Below, piece after piece: positions 31,051 to 42,334 of a stretch of DNA of 61,982 bases (position 1 is the stretch's first letter; each line of letters begins with the position of its first letter). This stretch comes from Pseudomonadota bacterium (GTDB lineage Bacteria > Pseudomonadota > Gammaproteobacteria > Burkholderiales > Gallionellaceae). The stretch lies in assembly GCA_021822115.1 (NCBI GenBank), contig JAJZSA010000006.1, positions 1 to 61,982 of the forward strand. Reading direction: 5' to 3'. The translations under genes and the position numbers were made by a program. Below the pieces are notes generated by a model, which was given only the letters and a program-made list of their open reading frames with translations, did not search any database and was not told where the DNA came from.

Positions 31051-31056
31051 ATTCTA
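31051..31056 (-). promoter_or_regulatory. Candidate extended -10 element of the mla operon
   Basis: On the minus strand TGGTAGAAT followed by GCGCGC, 23 bases before mlaF. The TG extension fits an extended -10 promoter; no clear -35 box is seen. Confidence 0.4.
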
Positions 31057-31151
31057 CCACCCCCGCTCCGCATTTCCGCCAGTTCACTGCTTGAGCTCAC
31101 TCCGATTACTGGCTATCCTGCATAAAGTCCCACAAATTCCCCAACACTACA

Positions 31152-32579
<1,428 letters not shown>

Positions 32580-32588
32580 GGGGAAAAG

Positions 32589-34049
32589 ATGTATCTGGAG
32601 CATTTCGGCCTCAACGAGCCGCCGTTCAAGATCACGCCAGTCACCGACTTCTTCTTCTCCGGCGCCAACCGCGGCGAGATCCTGGATGCCTTGGTCTACG
32701 CCATCACCGACGGCGAAGGCATCATCAAGGTGAGCGGCGAGGTCGGCAGCGGCAAGACGATGCTGTGCCGCATGCTGCTGGATAAGCTGCCCACCAATAT
32801 CAAGGCGATCTACCTCGCCAACCCCAGCATGTCGCGCGACGAACTGCTGTACGCCATCTCAGACCGCCTACAACTCGACCTGGAAGGCAAGCGCGTCAAC
32901 GTCATCCTGCAAACCTTGCAGAACCATCTGGAAGCCCTGTACGAACGCGGCGAACGCGTGGTGGTGCTGGTGGACGAGGCGCATGCCATGCCGCTGGAGA
33001 CGCTGGAAGAGCTGCGCCTGCTCTACAACCTTCAAGTCGGCGCGCACAAACTTTTGCAGATCGTACTGTTCGGCCAACCCGAACTGGATGAGAAGCTGTC
33101 GCAGACCAACATGCGCCAGTTGAAAGACCGTATCGTCCACCACTTCACCATCCTGCCGCTCTCTCCCAAGATCGTGCACGCCTACCTGATGTTCCGCATG
33201 CGCGCCGCCGGCTACAAGGGGCCGGACATCTTCTCGCCGGAAGCCGAACGCCAGATCGGCAAGGCATCGCAGGGACTGATGCGCCGCGTCAACATCCTCG
33301 CCGACAAGGCACTGCTCGCGGCGTTCGTCGAAAACACCCACAAGATCGAAGCGCGTCACGTGCAGGCCGCACTACGCGACAGCGAGATGACCCCGATGCG
33401 CAACGGCGGCACTCGCAGATATCCGGCCATGCTCGGCAGCCTCATACTGCTGTCAGCCATCCTCGGCGGTGCGGCATGGTTCATCGATCAGGCCAGCACT
33501 CCCGATGCCGCGCTCGCCATCGAACCACAGGCCGACACCCCGCGTCCGCCACCGAGCGCAGCCATCGAACCCACACAACCCGCCGTCACATCGGCAACCG
33601 CCGCCACCGAGATACCCACGCCGGGCGCAACACCTCCTGTCACATCCTCAACGCCCCCGCCTGCTGCTGCCGCACCAGAGGCACACATTCAACTCAAACG
33701 GTTGACCGGCATCCCCGCAGGCAGCTTGTTGCAACAACGGCTGAATGCGACCGAACGCATGCTGAACGAAGCCCCCCCGGGGGCCGCCAGCATCCAGCTG
33801 TTCTATACCGAACGCGTGCAGCCGGAACGTATGGAAGGCTTCCTGCGTCGTGCGCGCAGCCTGGGCAAACTGGATGACATCTACATCCTGCCGATAGAAC
33901 TGCAAGACCAGGATGCCTTCCGCGTACTGTTCGGCATCTACCCGGACAGCAAAGCAGCGAAGGTGGCGATCCCGCAACTGCCGCAACGTTACCTGGACGC
34001 GTTCGCCCCTACGCTTTACCCGCTGGAGAACTCGCAGAGAAGCGAATAA
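32589..34049 (+). CDS. mshM: MshM/ExeA-like ATPase with transmembrane helix and SPOR-like domain
   Basis: A 486-residue protein. The N-terminal AAA ATPase (1-270) has Walker A GEVGSGKT (50-57) and Walker B VVVLVDEAHA, as in MshM and ExeA/GspA. One transmembrane helix follows (about 279-298), then a Pro/Ala/Thr-rich periplasmic linker (300-365) and a C-terminal SPOR-like domain (about 398-478). Compact MshM proteins end after the ATPase, so this is an extended architecture that could attach the pilus machine to peptidoglycan. It starts nine bases after the regulator. Confidence 0.85.
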   Translation: MYLEHFGLNEPPFKITPVTDFFFSGANRGEILDALVYAITDGEGIIKVSGEVGSGKTMLCRMLLDKLPTNIKAIYLANPSMSRDELLYAISDRLQLDLEGKRVNVILQTLQNHLEALYERGERVVVLVDEAHAMPLETLEELRLLYNLQVGAHKLLQIVLFGQPELDEKLSQTNMRQLKDRIVHHFTILPLSPKIVHAYLMFRMRAAGYKGPDIFSPEAERQIGKASQGLMRRVNILADKALLAAFVENTHKIEARHVQAALRDSEMTPMRNGGTRRYPAMLGSLILLSAILGGAAWFIDQASTPDAALAIEPQADTPRPPPSAAIEPTQPAVTSATAATEIPTPGATPPVTSSTPPPAAAAPEAHIQLKRLTGIPAGSLLQQRLNATERMLNEAPPGAASIQLFYTERVQPERMEGFLRRARSLGKLDDIYILPIELQDQDAFRVLFGIYPDSKAAKVAIPQLPQRYLDAFAPTLYPLENSQRSE

Positions 34050-34142
34050 GTCGATGAAAGAAAAAATATATAGTCCTTCAAGGCGGTTGCGATGCGTAAT
34101 GAATTAGGTTAATTTGCGCGAAAACAAAGGGGGAATGTGGGA

Positions 34143-35891
34143 ATGAGGTCCAGTCACGCGATCATTTGCGCCACCGGCATGCTACTGGCCGCCTGCGGCA
34201 CCAAGCCACTCGAACAGTCCACCCTGCACCTTCAGCAAACCCCGGAAAGCACCGCACATAGCACAGGCGACATCCCGCAACCGGTCAAACAGACCGTCGT
34301 CCTGCCCCCGCCGCAAAAAGCCAAGAAGCTCGAAACCTACAGCGTCGTCGTCACCAGCCTGCCCGCTCGCGAGATCCTGTTCGCGCTGGCACGCGACGCC
34401 AAGATCAACATCGACATCTACCCCGGCATCGAAGGCAACGTCACCGTCAACGCGATCAACCAGACCCTGCCGCAGATCCTGGATCGCATCGCCAAACAGA
34501 TCGACATCCGTTACGAACTGCACGACGGCCTGCTGACCGTGATGCCGGACACGCCCTACCTGAAGAGCTACAAGATCGACTACGTGAACATTACGCGCGA
34601 TGCCACCGGCGGCATCTCAAATTCCAGTCAGATTGGCGGCAGCACGGGTGGCGCCGCCACCGCTGCCACCGCCGGCAACAACTCGCAACTCTCCATAAAA
34701 AACCAGAGCAGCAACCACTTCTGGGCGACGCTGGAAAAGAACATCAAGGACATCCTGCAAGAGACCGACAAGGAGATCGTGGTCTCGCGTCGCGCCTCCT
34801 CGCAACAGGAGCAGGCTGCCAAGACCAGCGGCGACAACCCGGAGCAGACCGCCGCCGAGAAGGCCGCAGCGACTGCCGAGAGTACCGATCGATCGAGCGC
34901 GCAAGAATTTAAAGACTACCAGACCCTGCAAGCCGCTACCGTCATCGCAAACCCAGAAGCCGGTCTGATCACCGTACGCGCCACCGGAAAACAGCATGAG
35001 AAGGTGCAAGAGTTCATCACCCAGGTGATGCGCAACGCACGCCGCCAAGTGCTGATCGAAGCCACCATCGCCGAAGTGCGCCTGAGCAGCAACTATCAGC
35101 AAGGCATCAACTGGTCGGCCATCGCCGCCGGCGCCAAGGGCTTCACGCTGACCCAGCTCGGTTCCGCAGGCCTGCCTTCTTCGACCACCCCCGGCAGCAT
35201 GTTCACCCTGAAGTACAACAACGCGACCTCGAAGTTCGGCAACCTGAGCGGCGCCGTCTCGCTGCTCGATTCATTCGGCGATGTCAAGGTGCTCTCCAGC
35301 CCAAAACTAAGCGTATTGAACAATCAAACGGCCATGTTGCGCGTGGTTGATAACAACGTTTACTTTATTGTTAATTCTAGTACAACCCCTTGTTCTCCGG
35401 CTCCCTGTACGCCAGTCATAACTTACACCACCACAGTCAATTCGGTGCAAGTCGGTTTTACCATGAGCTTAACCCCCCAGATCAACGACAATGATACGGT
35501 TCTGCTCAATGTTCGCCCCACCATTACCCAGCGATTGGCCGATGCTCCGGACCCAACCCCCAATATCGTAAACAACTCTATCCCCCAGATTTCAACTCGC
35601 GAAATGGAATCCGTGCTGAAACTGGAGAACCAACAAATTGCCGTACTGGGCGGCCTGATGCAGGACAAAGTCAATAACCTTACCGACGGCATCCCGCTGC
35701 TGGAAAACATTCCGTTCTTCGGCAATGCTTTCCGCAATCGCAACGACACCAAGACCAAGACCGAACTGGTGATCTTCCTGCGCCCGATCGTCATCAAGGA
35801 TGCCAGCCTGGAAGGTGACTATGCCGGCTTGCGCGACAGCCTGCCAAGCAGCACATTCCTGATGCCGGAAAGCGAGAAGGAGGCACCATGA
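34143..35891 (+). CDS. mshL: MSHA-type pilus secretin MshL
   Basis: A 582-residue outer-membrane secretin lipoprotein. The lipobox is LLAAC within the first 20 residues. A secretin N-terminal domain (EILFALARDAKINIDIYPG) is followed by a Ser/Thr/Ala-rich insert and the secretin core (VLIEATIAEVRLSSNYQQGINW, then VKVLSSPKLSVLNNQTAML and QIAVLGGLMQDKV). It forms the channel for the pilus. The start at 34143 lies eight bases after GGGGGA; an in-frame GTG six bases earlier is possible. Confidence 0.93.
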   Translation: MRSSHAIICATGMLLAACGTKPLEQSTLHLQQTPESTAHSTGDIPQPVKQTVVLPPPQKAKKLETYSVVVTSLPAREILFALARDAKINIDIYPGIEGNVTVNAINQTLPQILDRIAKQIDIRYELHDGLLTVMPDTPYLKSYKIDYVNITRDATGGISNSSQIGGSTGGAATAATAGNNSQLSIKNQSSNHFWATLEKNIKDILQETDKEIVVSRRASSQQEQAAKTSGDNPEQTAAEKAAATAESTDRSSAQEFKDYQTLQAATVIANPEAGLITVRATGKQHEKVQEFITQVMRNARRQVLIEATIAEVRLSSNYQQGINWSAIAAGAKGFTLTQLGSAGLPSSTTPGSMFTLKYNNATSKFGNLSGAVSLLDSFGDVKVLSSPKLSVLNNQTAMLRVVDNNVYFIVNSSTTPCSPAPCTPVITYTTTVNSVQVGFTMSLTPQINDNDTVLLNVRPTITQRLADAPDPTPNIVNNSIPQISTREMESVLKLENQQIAVLGGLMQDKVNNLTDGIPLLENIPFFGNAFRNRNDTKTKTELVIFLRPIVIKDASLEGDYAGLRDSLPSSTFLMPESEKEAP

Positions 35892-36976
35892 GCCTGCTGC
35901 TGGATGCGATGAAAAAATCCTCGGGCGAAAAGGCCACCGGACTCTCGCTGGAAGAGCCGACCACCGCGCGCACCAGCGCCCCCGCCGCCGAACCGCCAGC
36001 CACTGAAGCCGCCCGCAATGCCGGCCAAGCCCTGTTCGCAGCCAAGAAAAAGAAAGAAGCGCCGCGCCGTCGCTGGAAACTGGGGCTGGTGCCGACCACC
36101 TTCCTGATCTGCAGCACCATCGGCGCCGGTTATGGTTATTACGTGTGGCTGGAGATCCAACCGCCCGCACGCCAGCCGATGGCGCGCCCGGTGCCACCAC
36201 CGACACCGATCGCAGCGCCGGTGACCGCCGCGCCGGCACTGGTCCCCGCCATCCCGCCCGAGCCGGCCACCGCGCGCGCTCCGGAACCAGAGCCGACGCC
36301 GGCAGCCGTAGCCGCAGCCCCGACAGCCGAGAGCGCGCCGCCTGCGAAGACTTCAGCACCGGTCAAAGCCGCACCGCGCCGAGTGACCATCCAGCGCCAG
36401 CCACAAGTGGATGTGCTGACACCGACCTTGCAGGATGCCTGGCAAGCCTATCAGCGCGGCGATTATGTCGCGGCTGAACAGAGCTACCAGCGCGCACTGG
36501 CACTGGACCCACGCAACCGCGACGCGCTGCTGGGTCTTGGGGCGGTGGCCCAGCAACAGGGCCAGGACCAGACCGCGCAACAATACTTCCGTCAGGTGCT
36601 GCAACTCGACCCGCGCGATCCGGTGGCGCTGGCCGCGCTGTCTGCTTACAACACCGATAGCGCCGATGCCGAGACGCGTTTGCAACGCCGCCTGGCGGAG
36701 CAGCCACAAGCAGCCGCACTGCACTTCGCACTAGGCAACCTGTATGCCGACCAGTCGCGCTGGGCGGAAGCACAACAGGCTTATTTCGATGCGCGCGCGC
36801 TGGAGCCGAACAACCCCTTGTTCACGTTCAACCTGGCGGTGAGCCTCGATCATCTGGGACAAGGCCGCCTGGCCGCTGAACATTACCGCCAGGCGCTGCA
36901 ACAGGATGGCGCCACGCGCGCGAGTTTCGACCATGCACAGGCCCAACGGCGCTTGACTGAACTGACCGCACGCTAG
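35888..36976 (+). CDS. mshN: MshN-like TPR protein
   Basis: A 362-residue inner-membrane protein with a short cytoplasmic Lys-rich segment, one helix (about 66-87), a Pro/Ala-rich linker and a C-terminal TPR region (AWQAYQRGDYVAAEQSYQRA, AVAQQQGQDQTAQQYFRQVL, FTFNLAVSLDHLGQGRLAAE). In MSHA operons MshN occupies this place after the secretin gene and is thought to help assembly; the sequence identity is limited to architecture. Its ATG overlaps mshL (ATGA). Confidence 0.82.
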   Translation: MSLLLDAMKKSSGEKATGLSLEEPTTARTSAPAAEPPATEAARNAGQALFAAKKKKEAPRRRWKLGLVPTTFLICSTIGAGYGYYVWLEIQPPARQPMARPVPPPTPIAAPVTAAPALVPAIPPEPATARAPEPEPTPAAVAAAPTAESAPPAKTSAPVKAAPRRVTIQRQPQVDVLTPTLQDAWQAYQRGDYVAAEQSYQRALALDPRNRDALLGLGAVAQQQGQDQTAQQYFRQVLQLDPRDPVALAALSAYNTDSADAETRLQRRLAEQPQAAALHFALGNLYADQSRWAEAQQAYFDARALEPNNPLFTFNLAVSLDHLGQGRLAAEHYRQALQQDGATRASFDHAQAQRRLTELTAR

Positions 36977-36984
36977 GGACGACG

Positions 36985-38697
36985 ATGGCCGTACCGCAAC
37001 AACAGTTCCAGCAACCGATCGGTCAACTGCTCATCGCTAAGGGCGTCATCAGCGAAGATCAGCTGCGCATCGCCACCCAGGAACAGAGCAAATCGCCGCA
37101 GCCGCTGGGGCGACTGCTGGTGCGCCTGGGCTTCCTGTCGGAAGCCACCATCCGCGATGTGCTGTCCGAGAACCTGGGACAGGAGAGCGTCGATCTCTCC
37201 AATGTGATCGTCGATTCCGCCGCGGTGACGATGATCCCCAAGGAAGTCGCGCGCCGCTATCAACTGGTGCCGATCTCGGTGGATGCCGGCCACAAGACCC
37301 TGACCCTGGCGGTGGCCGATCCGGACAACATCATCGCGCTGGACCAGGTGCGCGCCCTGCTCAAGGACGAATATCGCCTGATCACGCTGCTCGCCAGCGA
37401 ATCGGACATCCTGCGCGCGATCGACCAGTATTACGGTTTCGAACTGTCCATCGACGGCATCCTGCACGAGATCGAACCGGGCGAACTGGAACATCAGGCA
37501 TCGCTGCAACAAGGGGTCAACGAGTTCAGCCAGCCGGTGGTGCGCCTGATCGATGCGTTGCTCACCGAAGCCGTGCAGCAGAACGCCTCCGATATCCACT
37601 TCGAGCCTGAGAACAGCTTCCTGCGCATCCGCTACCGCGTGGATGGCGTGTTACGCCAGGTACGCAGCCTGCATAAGAGCTTCTGGCCAGCGATGGTGGT
37701 GCGCCTGAAGGTGATGAGCGGCATGAACATCGCCGAGACGCGCGCACCGCAGGATGGCCGCATCTCGTTGCGCCTGTCGGGACGACCCATCGATTTCCGC
37801 GTCGCCTCGCACCCGACTAACTACGGCGAGAACCTGGTCCTGCGTATCCTCGACCGCCAGAAAGGCATCGTGCCGGTCAACCAGCTCGGCCTGGACGATG
37901 CCGCGCTGTCGATCTTGCTCTCCATCATCGCCAAGCCGGAAGGCATCGTGCTGGTCACCGGCCCCACCGGCTCCGGCAAGACGACCACGCTGTATTCCGT
38001 GCTCAACCACGTCAACACCGAATCGGTGAACATCATGACGTTGGAAGACCCGGTGGAATATCCCATCCCGCTGATCCGCCAGAGCTCGGTGAACGAAGCG
38101 GCCAAACTGGATTTTGCCAGCGGTATCCGCTCATTGATGCGCCAGGACCCGGACATCATCCTGGTCGGCGAGATCCGCGACCACCCCACGGCCGAGATGG
38201 CGTTCCGCGCCGCGATGACCGGCCACCAGGTGTATTCCACGCTGCATACCAACTCGGCTATCGGCGCCATCCCGCGCCTGCTCGACATCGGCATCCTGCC
38301 CGACATCCTGGCCGGCAACATCATCGGTATCGTGGCCCAGCGCCTGATCCGCATCCTGTGCCGGCATTGCAAATATCCGTACCAGCCCGACCTGTCCGAG
38401 CGCAAGCTGCTCGGCCTGCACCACAACGAGGACATCACGCTCTATCGCGCGGCCGGCTGCGACCTGTGCCGCCACCAGGGCTATACCGGCCGCCAAGCGA
38501 TCATGGAGATCCTCAAGATGGATTCCGACCTCGACGATTTGGTCGCCCGCCGCGCCAGCATCCGCGACATCAAGCATGCCGCGCTGCACGCCGGCTTCCG
38601 CCCGCTGGCGCAGGACGGCATCCGCCGCATCCTGCAAGGCGTCACCTCGGTGGCCGAAGTGTCGCGCGTGGTGGACCTCACCGACAGGCAGCATTGA
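36985..38697 (+). CDS. mshE: MshE pilus extension ATPase with MshEN-type domain
   Basis: A 570-residue GspE/PilB-family ATPase that powers pilus extension. The N-terminal part (about 10-70) has the repeated pattern IGQLLIAKGVISEDQL and LGRLLVRLGFLSEATI, which fits the MshEN c-di-GMP-binding domain. Walker A is GPTGSGKTT (Lys332), and the Asp box is QDPDIILVGEIRD. A zinc tetracysteine is formed by Cys459/462 and Cys492/495. If the MshEN site is functional, the pilus is directly controlled by c-di-GMP made by the two diguanylate cyclases in this window. Confidence 0.93.
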   Translation: MAVPQQQFQQPIGQLLIAKGVISEDQLRIATQEQSKSPQPLGRLLVRLGFLSEATIRDVLSENLGQESVDLSNVIVDSAAVTMIPKEVARRYQLVPISVDAGHKTLTLAVADPDNIIALDQVRALLKDEYRLITLLASESDILRAIDQYYGFELSIDGILHEIEPGELEHQASLQQGVNEFSQPVVRLIDALLTEAVQQNASDIHFEPENSFLRIRYRVDGVLRQVRSLHKSFWPAMVVRLKVMSGMNIAETRAPQDGRISLRLSGRPIDFRVASHPTNYGENLVLRILDRQKGIVPVNQLGLDDAALSILLSIIAKPEGIVLVTGPTGSGKTTTLYSVLNHVNTESVNIMTLEDPVEYPIPLIRQSSVNEAAKLDFASGIRSLMRQDPDIILVGEIRDHPTAEMAFRAAMTGHQVYSTLHTNSAIGAIPRLLDIGILPDILAGNIIGIVAQRLIRILCRHCKYPYQPDLSERKLLGLHHNEDITLYRAAGCDLCRHQGYTGRQAIMEILKMDSDLDDLVARRASIRDIKHAALHAGFRPLAQDGIRRILQGVTSVAEVSRVVDLTDRQH

Positions 38698-38703
38698 CGA
38701 CCC

Positions 38704-39906
38704 ATGGCGCTCTATTTCTACAAGGCGATCGATAGCGACGGCAAAACCGCCAAAGGATTGCAGGATGCGGCCAACCTGATCGACCTGGAGATGCGCCTCA
38801 AGCGCGCCGGGCTGGACCTGGTGAGCGCCAAGGAAGAAGACAACGTCGCCTCGTTCGGCTCGACCAAGATCAAGCGTACCGACCTCATCACCTTCTTCTT
38901 CAATCTGGAACAGCTCACGCGTGCCGGCGTGCCGCTGCTGGAATGCCTGGCCGACCTGCGCGACACGATGGAAGACCCCAACTTCCGCGAGATCATCGCC
39001 AGCATGGTTGAATCCATCGAGAGCGGCAAGAAACTGTCGCAGGCGATGACCGAGCATCCCAACGCCTTCGACAAGATCACCGCCAGCCTGACCCGCGCCG
39101 GCGAGGACAGCGGACGACTCACCGATGTGTTCAAGCATCTCACCGACTCGCTCAAGTGGCAGGACGAGATGGCTGCACAGACCAAGACCATGATGATCTA
39201 TCCGGCCTTCGTCGGTACCGTGGTGCTGGCCATCACCTTCTTCCTGATGATCTATCTGGTGCCGCAACTGGTCGGCTTCATCAAGGGCATGGGGCAGGAC
39301 ATCCCCATCCAGACGCGCCTCCTGCTCGCCACCTCGGCCTTCTTCGTCGACTACTGGTATGTCTTGCTGCTCGCCCCGTTCGTTCTGTTCGGTGCATACA
39401 AACTGTCACTGCGTCTCAACCCCAAACTGCAATACCACGTGGACAACCTCAAGCTGCACATCTGGCCGATCGGCCCCATCCTGCGCAAGATCATCCTGGC
39501 ACGCTTCGCCAACACCTTCGCCATGATGTACAGCTCCGGCATCACCATCCTGGATTGCATCGCGAATTCGCGCGACCTGGTGGACAACCAGGTCATCGCA
39601 CAGAGCCTGCAGAACGTTATGACCGAGATCGAGGCCGGCAAGAACCTGACGCAGAGCTTCCAGAAGACCGGCATCTTCCCGCCGCTGGTGGTGCGCATGC
39701 TGCGCGTGGGAGAAGCCACCGGCCAGCTCGACCAGGCCCTGCTCAACGTGAGTTATTTCTATGATCGCGATGTGAAGGAGGCGATCAAGAAGGTACAGGT
39801 GATGATAGAACCGACCATGACCCTCATCCTCGGTGTACTGCTCGGCTGGGTGATGCTGTCGGTGCTGTCGCCGATCTATGACCTCATCAGCAAGGTGAAG
39901 ATCTGA
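38704..39906 (+). CDS. mshG: MshG inner-membrane platform protein (GspF/PilC family)
   Basis: A 400-residue polytopic protein with two T2SSF repeats (QLTRAGVPLLECLADLRDTM and MYSSGITILDCIANSRDLV) and about three transmembrane helices. It is the inner-membrane platform that couples the MshE ATPase to pilin insertion. Its stop overlaps the next start by one base (TGATG). Confidence 0.94.
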   Translation: MALYFYKAIDSDGKTAKGLQDAANLIDLEMRLKRAGLDLVSAKEEDNVASFGSTKIKRTDLITFFFNLEQLTRAGVPLLECLADLRDTMEDPNFREIIASMVESIESGKKLSQAMTEHPNAFDKITASLTRAGEDSGRLTDVFKHLTDSLKWQDEMAAQTKTMMIYPAFVGTVVLAITFFLMIYLVPQLVGFIKGMGQDIPIQTRLLLATSAFFVDYWYVLLLAPFVLFGAYKLSLRLNPKLQYHVDNLKLHIWPIGPILRKIILARFANTFAMMYSSGITILDCIANSRDLVDNQVIAQSLQNVMTEIEAGKNLTQSFQKTGIFPPLVVRMLRVGEATGQLDQALLNVSYFYDRDVKEAIKKVQVMIEPTMTLILGVLLGWVMLSVLSPIYDLISKVKI

Positions 39907-41381
39907 TGGCCCGCAACCTGCTGTTCCTCAGTGCCGACACCTTCCAGGCCCAGGTCTGGAAAGGCAACGTGCGCGTCTCCTCGCACCTGTTCGACAACGA
40001 TGCGGACGGCCGCGAGCAATTCGCCGCTTTCCTGCACCAGCACCCGCATCCCACCTATCTGGTGGTGGACATCATCGAGGAAGATTTCCATATCGAGACG
40101 GTGCCGCACCTGATCGGCCCGAGTCGCCGCGCACTCATCGAACGCAAGTTCGAACAGTATTACCGCACCACGCCGTTCCGCCAGGCCACGCTGCTCAAGC
40201 GCCTGAGCGAAGGCCGTCGCGACGACGAGTTCCTGTTCTCGGCACTGACCAATCCGCAACGCATCACGCCCTGGCTGGAGACGCTGCTGACCAGCCACGC
40301 ACCGCTCGCCGGCATCTATTCGGTGCCCAACATCTGCGTACCGCTGCTCAAGGACATCCACGCCGAACATGTACTGCTGCTGACCTGGGAGCGCGAGGCC
40401 GGCCTGCGCCAGACCTACTTCCACGACAAGCGGCTGCATTTCTCGCGCCTGATCCCGATCAACGGCAACGCCTCCTTGATCGACACCATCATCAGCGAGA
40501 CGCCGCGCACCCAGCAGTACCTGAAGAGCCTGTCGCTGCCCCCGCCCGGTGAGACACTGGAAGTGTTCATCCTGTGTCACGAGCAGGACATCAACCAGCT
40601 CCGCGCCACGCTGACCGATGAGAGCGACCTGCATTTCAATTTCCTCGACATCACCGCTTTCGCGGCCAAATTGAAATGCCGCCAGCCGATCGAGGATTCC
40701 GACAGCACGCCGCTGTTCCTCAACCTGATGGCGCGCAAAGCCCCGGCCAGCCATTACGCCAATGCCCACCATACGCATTACTTCATGCTGTGGCAGTTGC
40801 GCTTCATCCTCTATGGTCTGGCGGTCTTCATCGCGCTGCTCGGCCTGCTGTGGGGCGCGCTCTCATATTGGCAGGCGCAGCAGTTCGCCGCTGAGACGGC
40901 GCCGCTGCAACAGCAGAGCGCCCGCCTGAATGCACAGACCCGCGCCATCCAGAGCAACTTCGCCAACACCACGGTGCCCGCCGCCGACATGAAGACGGCG
41001 GTGCTGCTGGCGCGCAGCCTGAACCAGTATTCGCAACCGCCCGAGATGCTGCTGCAAGGACTGAGCACCGCGATGGACCGCTACCCGCGCATCGCGGTCA
41101 ACGAACTGGCCTGGAAGAGCAGTGCGGCGGATGCCGCCCCCTCGCCCTATCCGGCGCAGGTCATCACCTTCGAAGGCGTGCTCACCGGTTTCGGCAACGA
41201 CCACCGCGCAGCCTTGCGCTATCTGCAAGAATTCGAACAGGCGCTGGTGGAACAAGGCTATGCGGTGAGCGCCACAGCGCTGCCGCTGGACATCAGCTCC
41301 AAGGGCAGCATCAGCGGACAATCCAGCGACTCATCGGCCGGACAGTTCACCCTCAAGATCGTCTGGAGGCAACCCTCATGA
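39906..41381 (+). CDS. MshI-like pilus assembly protein (PilM/PilN-type fusion)
   Basis: A 491-residue protein with an N-terminal cytoplasmic domain (1-290) in the position of PilM/GspL. A transmembrane helix (about 300-325) and a periplasmic coiled coil (TAPLQQQSARLNAQTRAIQ) follow, then a ferredoxin-like C-terminal part of PilN type. It would link the ATPase ring to the periplasmic subcomplex. The name rests on operon position and architecture rather than on clear sequence motifs. Confidence 0.72.
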   Translation: MARNLLFLSADTFQAQVWKGNVRVSSHLFDNDADGREQFAAFLHQHPHPTYLVVDIIEEDFHIETVPHLIGPSRRALIERKFEQYYRTTPFRQATLLKRLSEGRRDDEFLFSALTNPQRITPWLETLLTSHAPLAGIYSVPNICVPLLKDIHAEHVLLLTWEREAGLRQTYFHDKRLHFSRLIPINGNASLIDTIISETPRTQQYLKSLSLPPPGETLEVFILCHEQDINQLRATLTDESDLHFNFLDITAFAAKLKCRQPIEDSDSTPLFLNLMARKAPASHYANAHHTHYFMLWQLRFILYGLAVFIALLGLLWGALSYWQAQQFAAETAPLQQQSARLNAQTRAIQSNFANTTVPAADMKTAVLLARSLNQYSQPPEMLLQGLSTAMDRYPRIAVNELAWKSSAADAAPSPYPAQVITFEGVLTGFGNDHRAALRYLQEFEQALVEQGYAVSATALPLDISSKGSISGQSSDSSAGQFTLKIVWRQPS

Positions 41382-41977
41382 GCTTCTCCACCGAAGATCT
41401 GGGCCGGATCAAATGGAGCTTGCTGGCCTGCTGCGCGAGCATCGGCATCGCCGTCGCGCTGGTGGAATATTCCGCCAACATCCAGCAAACGGCGCTGCGC
41501 AACCTGCAACAAGCCCAGCAACAGCTCAATGCCGCGCGCGAACAGCTCGCCACCGCGCAAAGCGACCAGGAGAACATGGCCGCCTACCAGATGGAATATG
41601 AAGCACTGGCAACTCAGAAAGTGATCGGCGACGAACAGCGCCTGGACTGGATCGAAGACCTGGACAACCTGCGCCGCCAGCATCTGGTGCCGGATTTCAA
41701 ATACACCATCGCCCCGCAACAGGGTTATGCCCCCAACCCGCCGCTCGCCGCAGGCAACTTCAACCTCAGCCTCAGCCCCATGGCCATGCAGTTCGACCTG
41801 ATGCACGAAGGCCAACTGCTCGAGTTCCTGGACGCGCTCAATAAACGCATCCCCGGCTGGTTCCTGCTCGACGGCTGCGCCATATCGCGCAACACAGATG
41901 CCGGTGAAGGCGGTATCACCCTGCGCGCCGACTGCAACGGCGGCTGGTTCACCATGAAGAACAGGAACGCATCATGA
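41378..41977 (+). CDS. MshJ/PilO-like protein
   Basis: A 199-residue bitopic protein: short cytoplasmic start, one helix (about 13-33), a periplasmic coiled coil (LQQAQQQLNAAREQLATAQ) and a small alpha-beta domain. This is the PilO/GspM/MshJ architecture. It overlaps the previous gene with ATGA and the following gene in the same way. Confidence 0.72.
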   Translation: MSFSTEDLGRIKWSLLACCASIGIAVALVEYSANIQQTALRNLQQAQQQLNAAREQLATAQSDQENMAAYQMEYEALATQKVIGDEQRLDWIEDLDNLRRQHLVPDFKYTIAPQQGYAPNPPLAAGNFNLSLSPMAMQFDLMHEGQLLEFLDALNKRIPGWFLLDGCAISRNTDAGEGGITLRADCNGGWFTMKNRNAS

Positions 41978-42327
41978 TGCCGCGCCTGTCCCTGCTGCTG
42001 CTCTTGCTGCTCACCGCACAAGCCGAGGCCAACGGGCTGGGCCGCCTGTTCTACACCCCGGCCGAGCGCCAGCAACTCGACCGGCAATACGTGCCCGAAA
42101 CCGGTCCGCTGACAGACAACAGCCGCACCCTCATCGTCAATGGCGTAGTGCAACGCGAAGGCGGCAAACGCACCATCTGGGTGAACGGCAAACAACAACC
42201 CGCCGGCACCGCCGACAGTCGCACGCCCGCCTCGGTCCCGGTCGCCATCCCCGGCCGCCCGAACCCGGTGCGCGTGAAGGTCGGCGAACGGCTGGACCTC
42301 GATCAGGCGGGATCGGCCGCCGAGTGA
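41974..42327 (+). CDS. Small periplasmic protein, MshK-like by position
   Basis: A 117-residue protein with a signal peptide (LLLLLLLTAQAEA) and a short beta-rich domain containing LIVNGVVQREGGKRTIWVNG, which resembles the HR/GspC-like periplasmic module of MshK. Assignment is mainly from operon order. It starts in an ATGA overlap. Confidence 0.6.
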   Translation: MMPRLSLLLLLLLTAQAEANGLGRLFYTPAERQQLDRQYVPETGPLTDNSRTLIVNGVVQREGGKRTIWVNGKQQPAGTADSRTPASVPVAIPGRPNPVRVKVGERLDLDQAGSAAE

Positions 42328-42334
42328 GCTCGTA

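Noticed and set aside
34080..34100. Possible sigma-54 site before mshL
   Set aside because: Spacing fits GG-N10-GC, but flanking bases do not match the consensus and the gene is probably read from the upstream operon.
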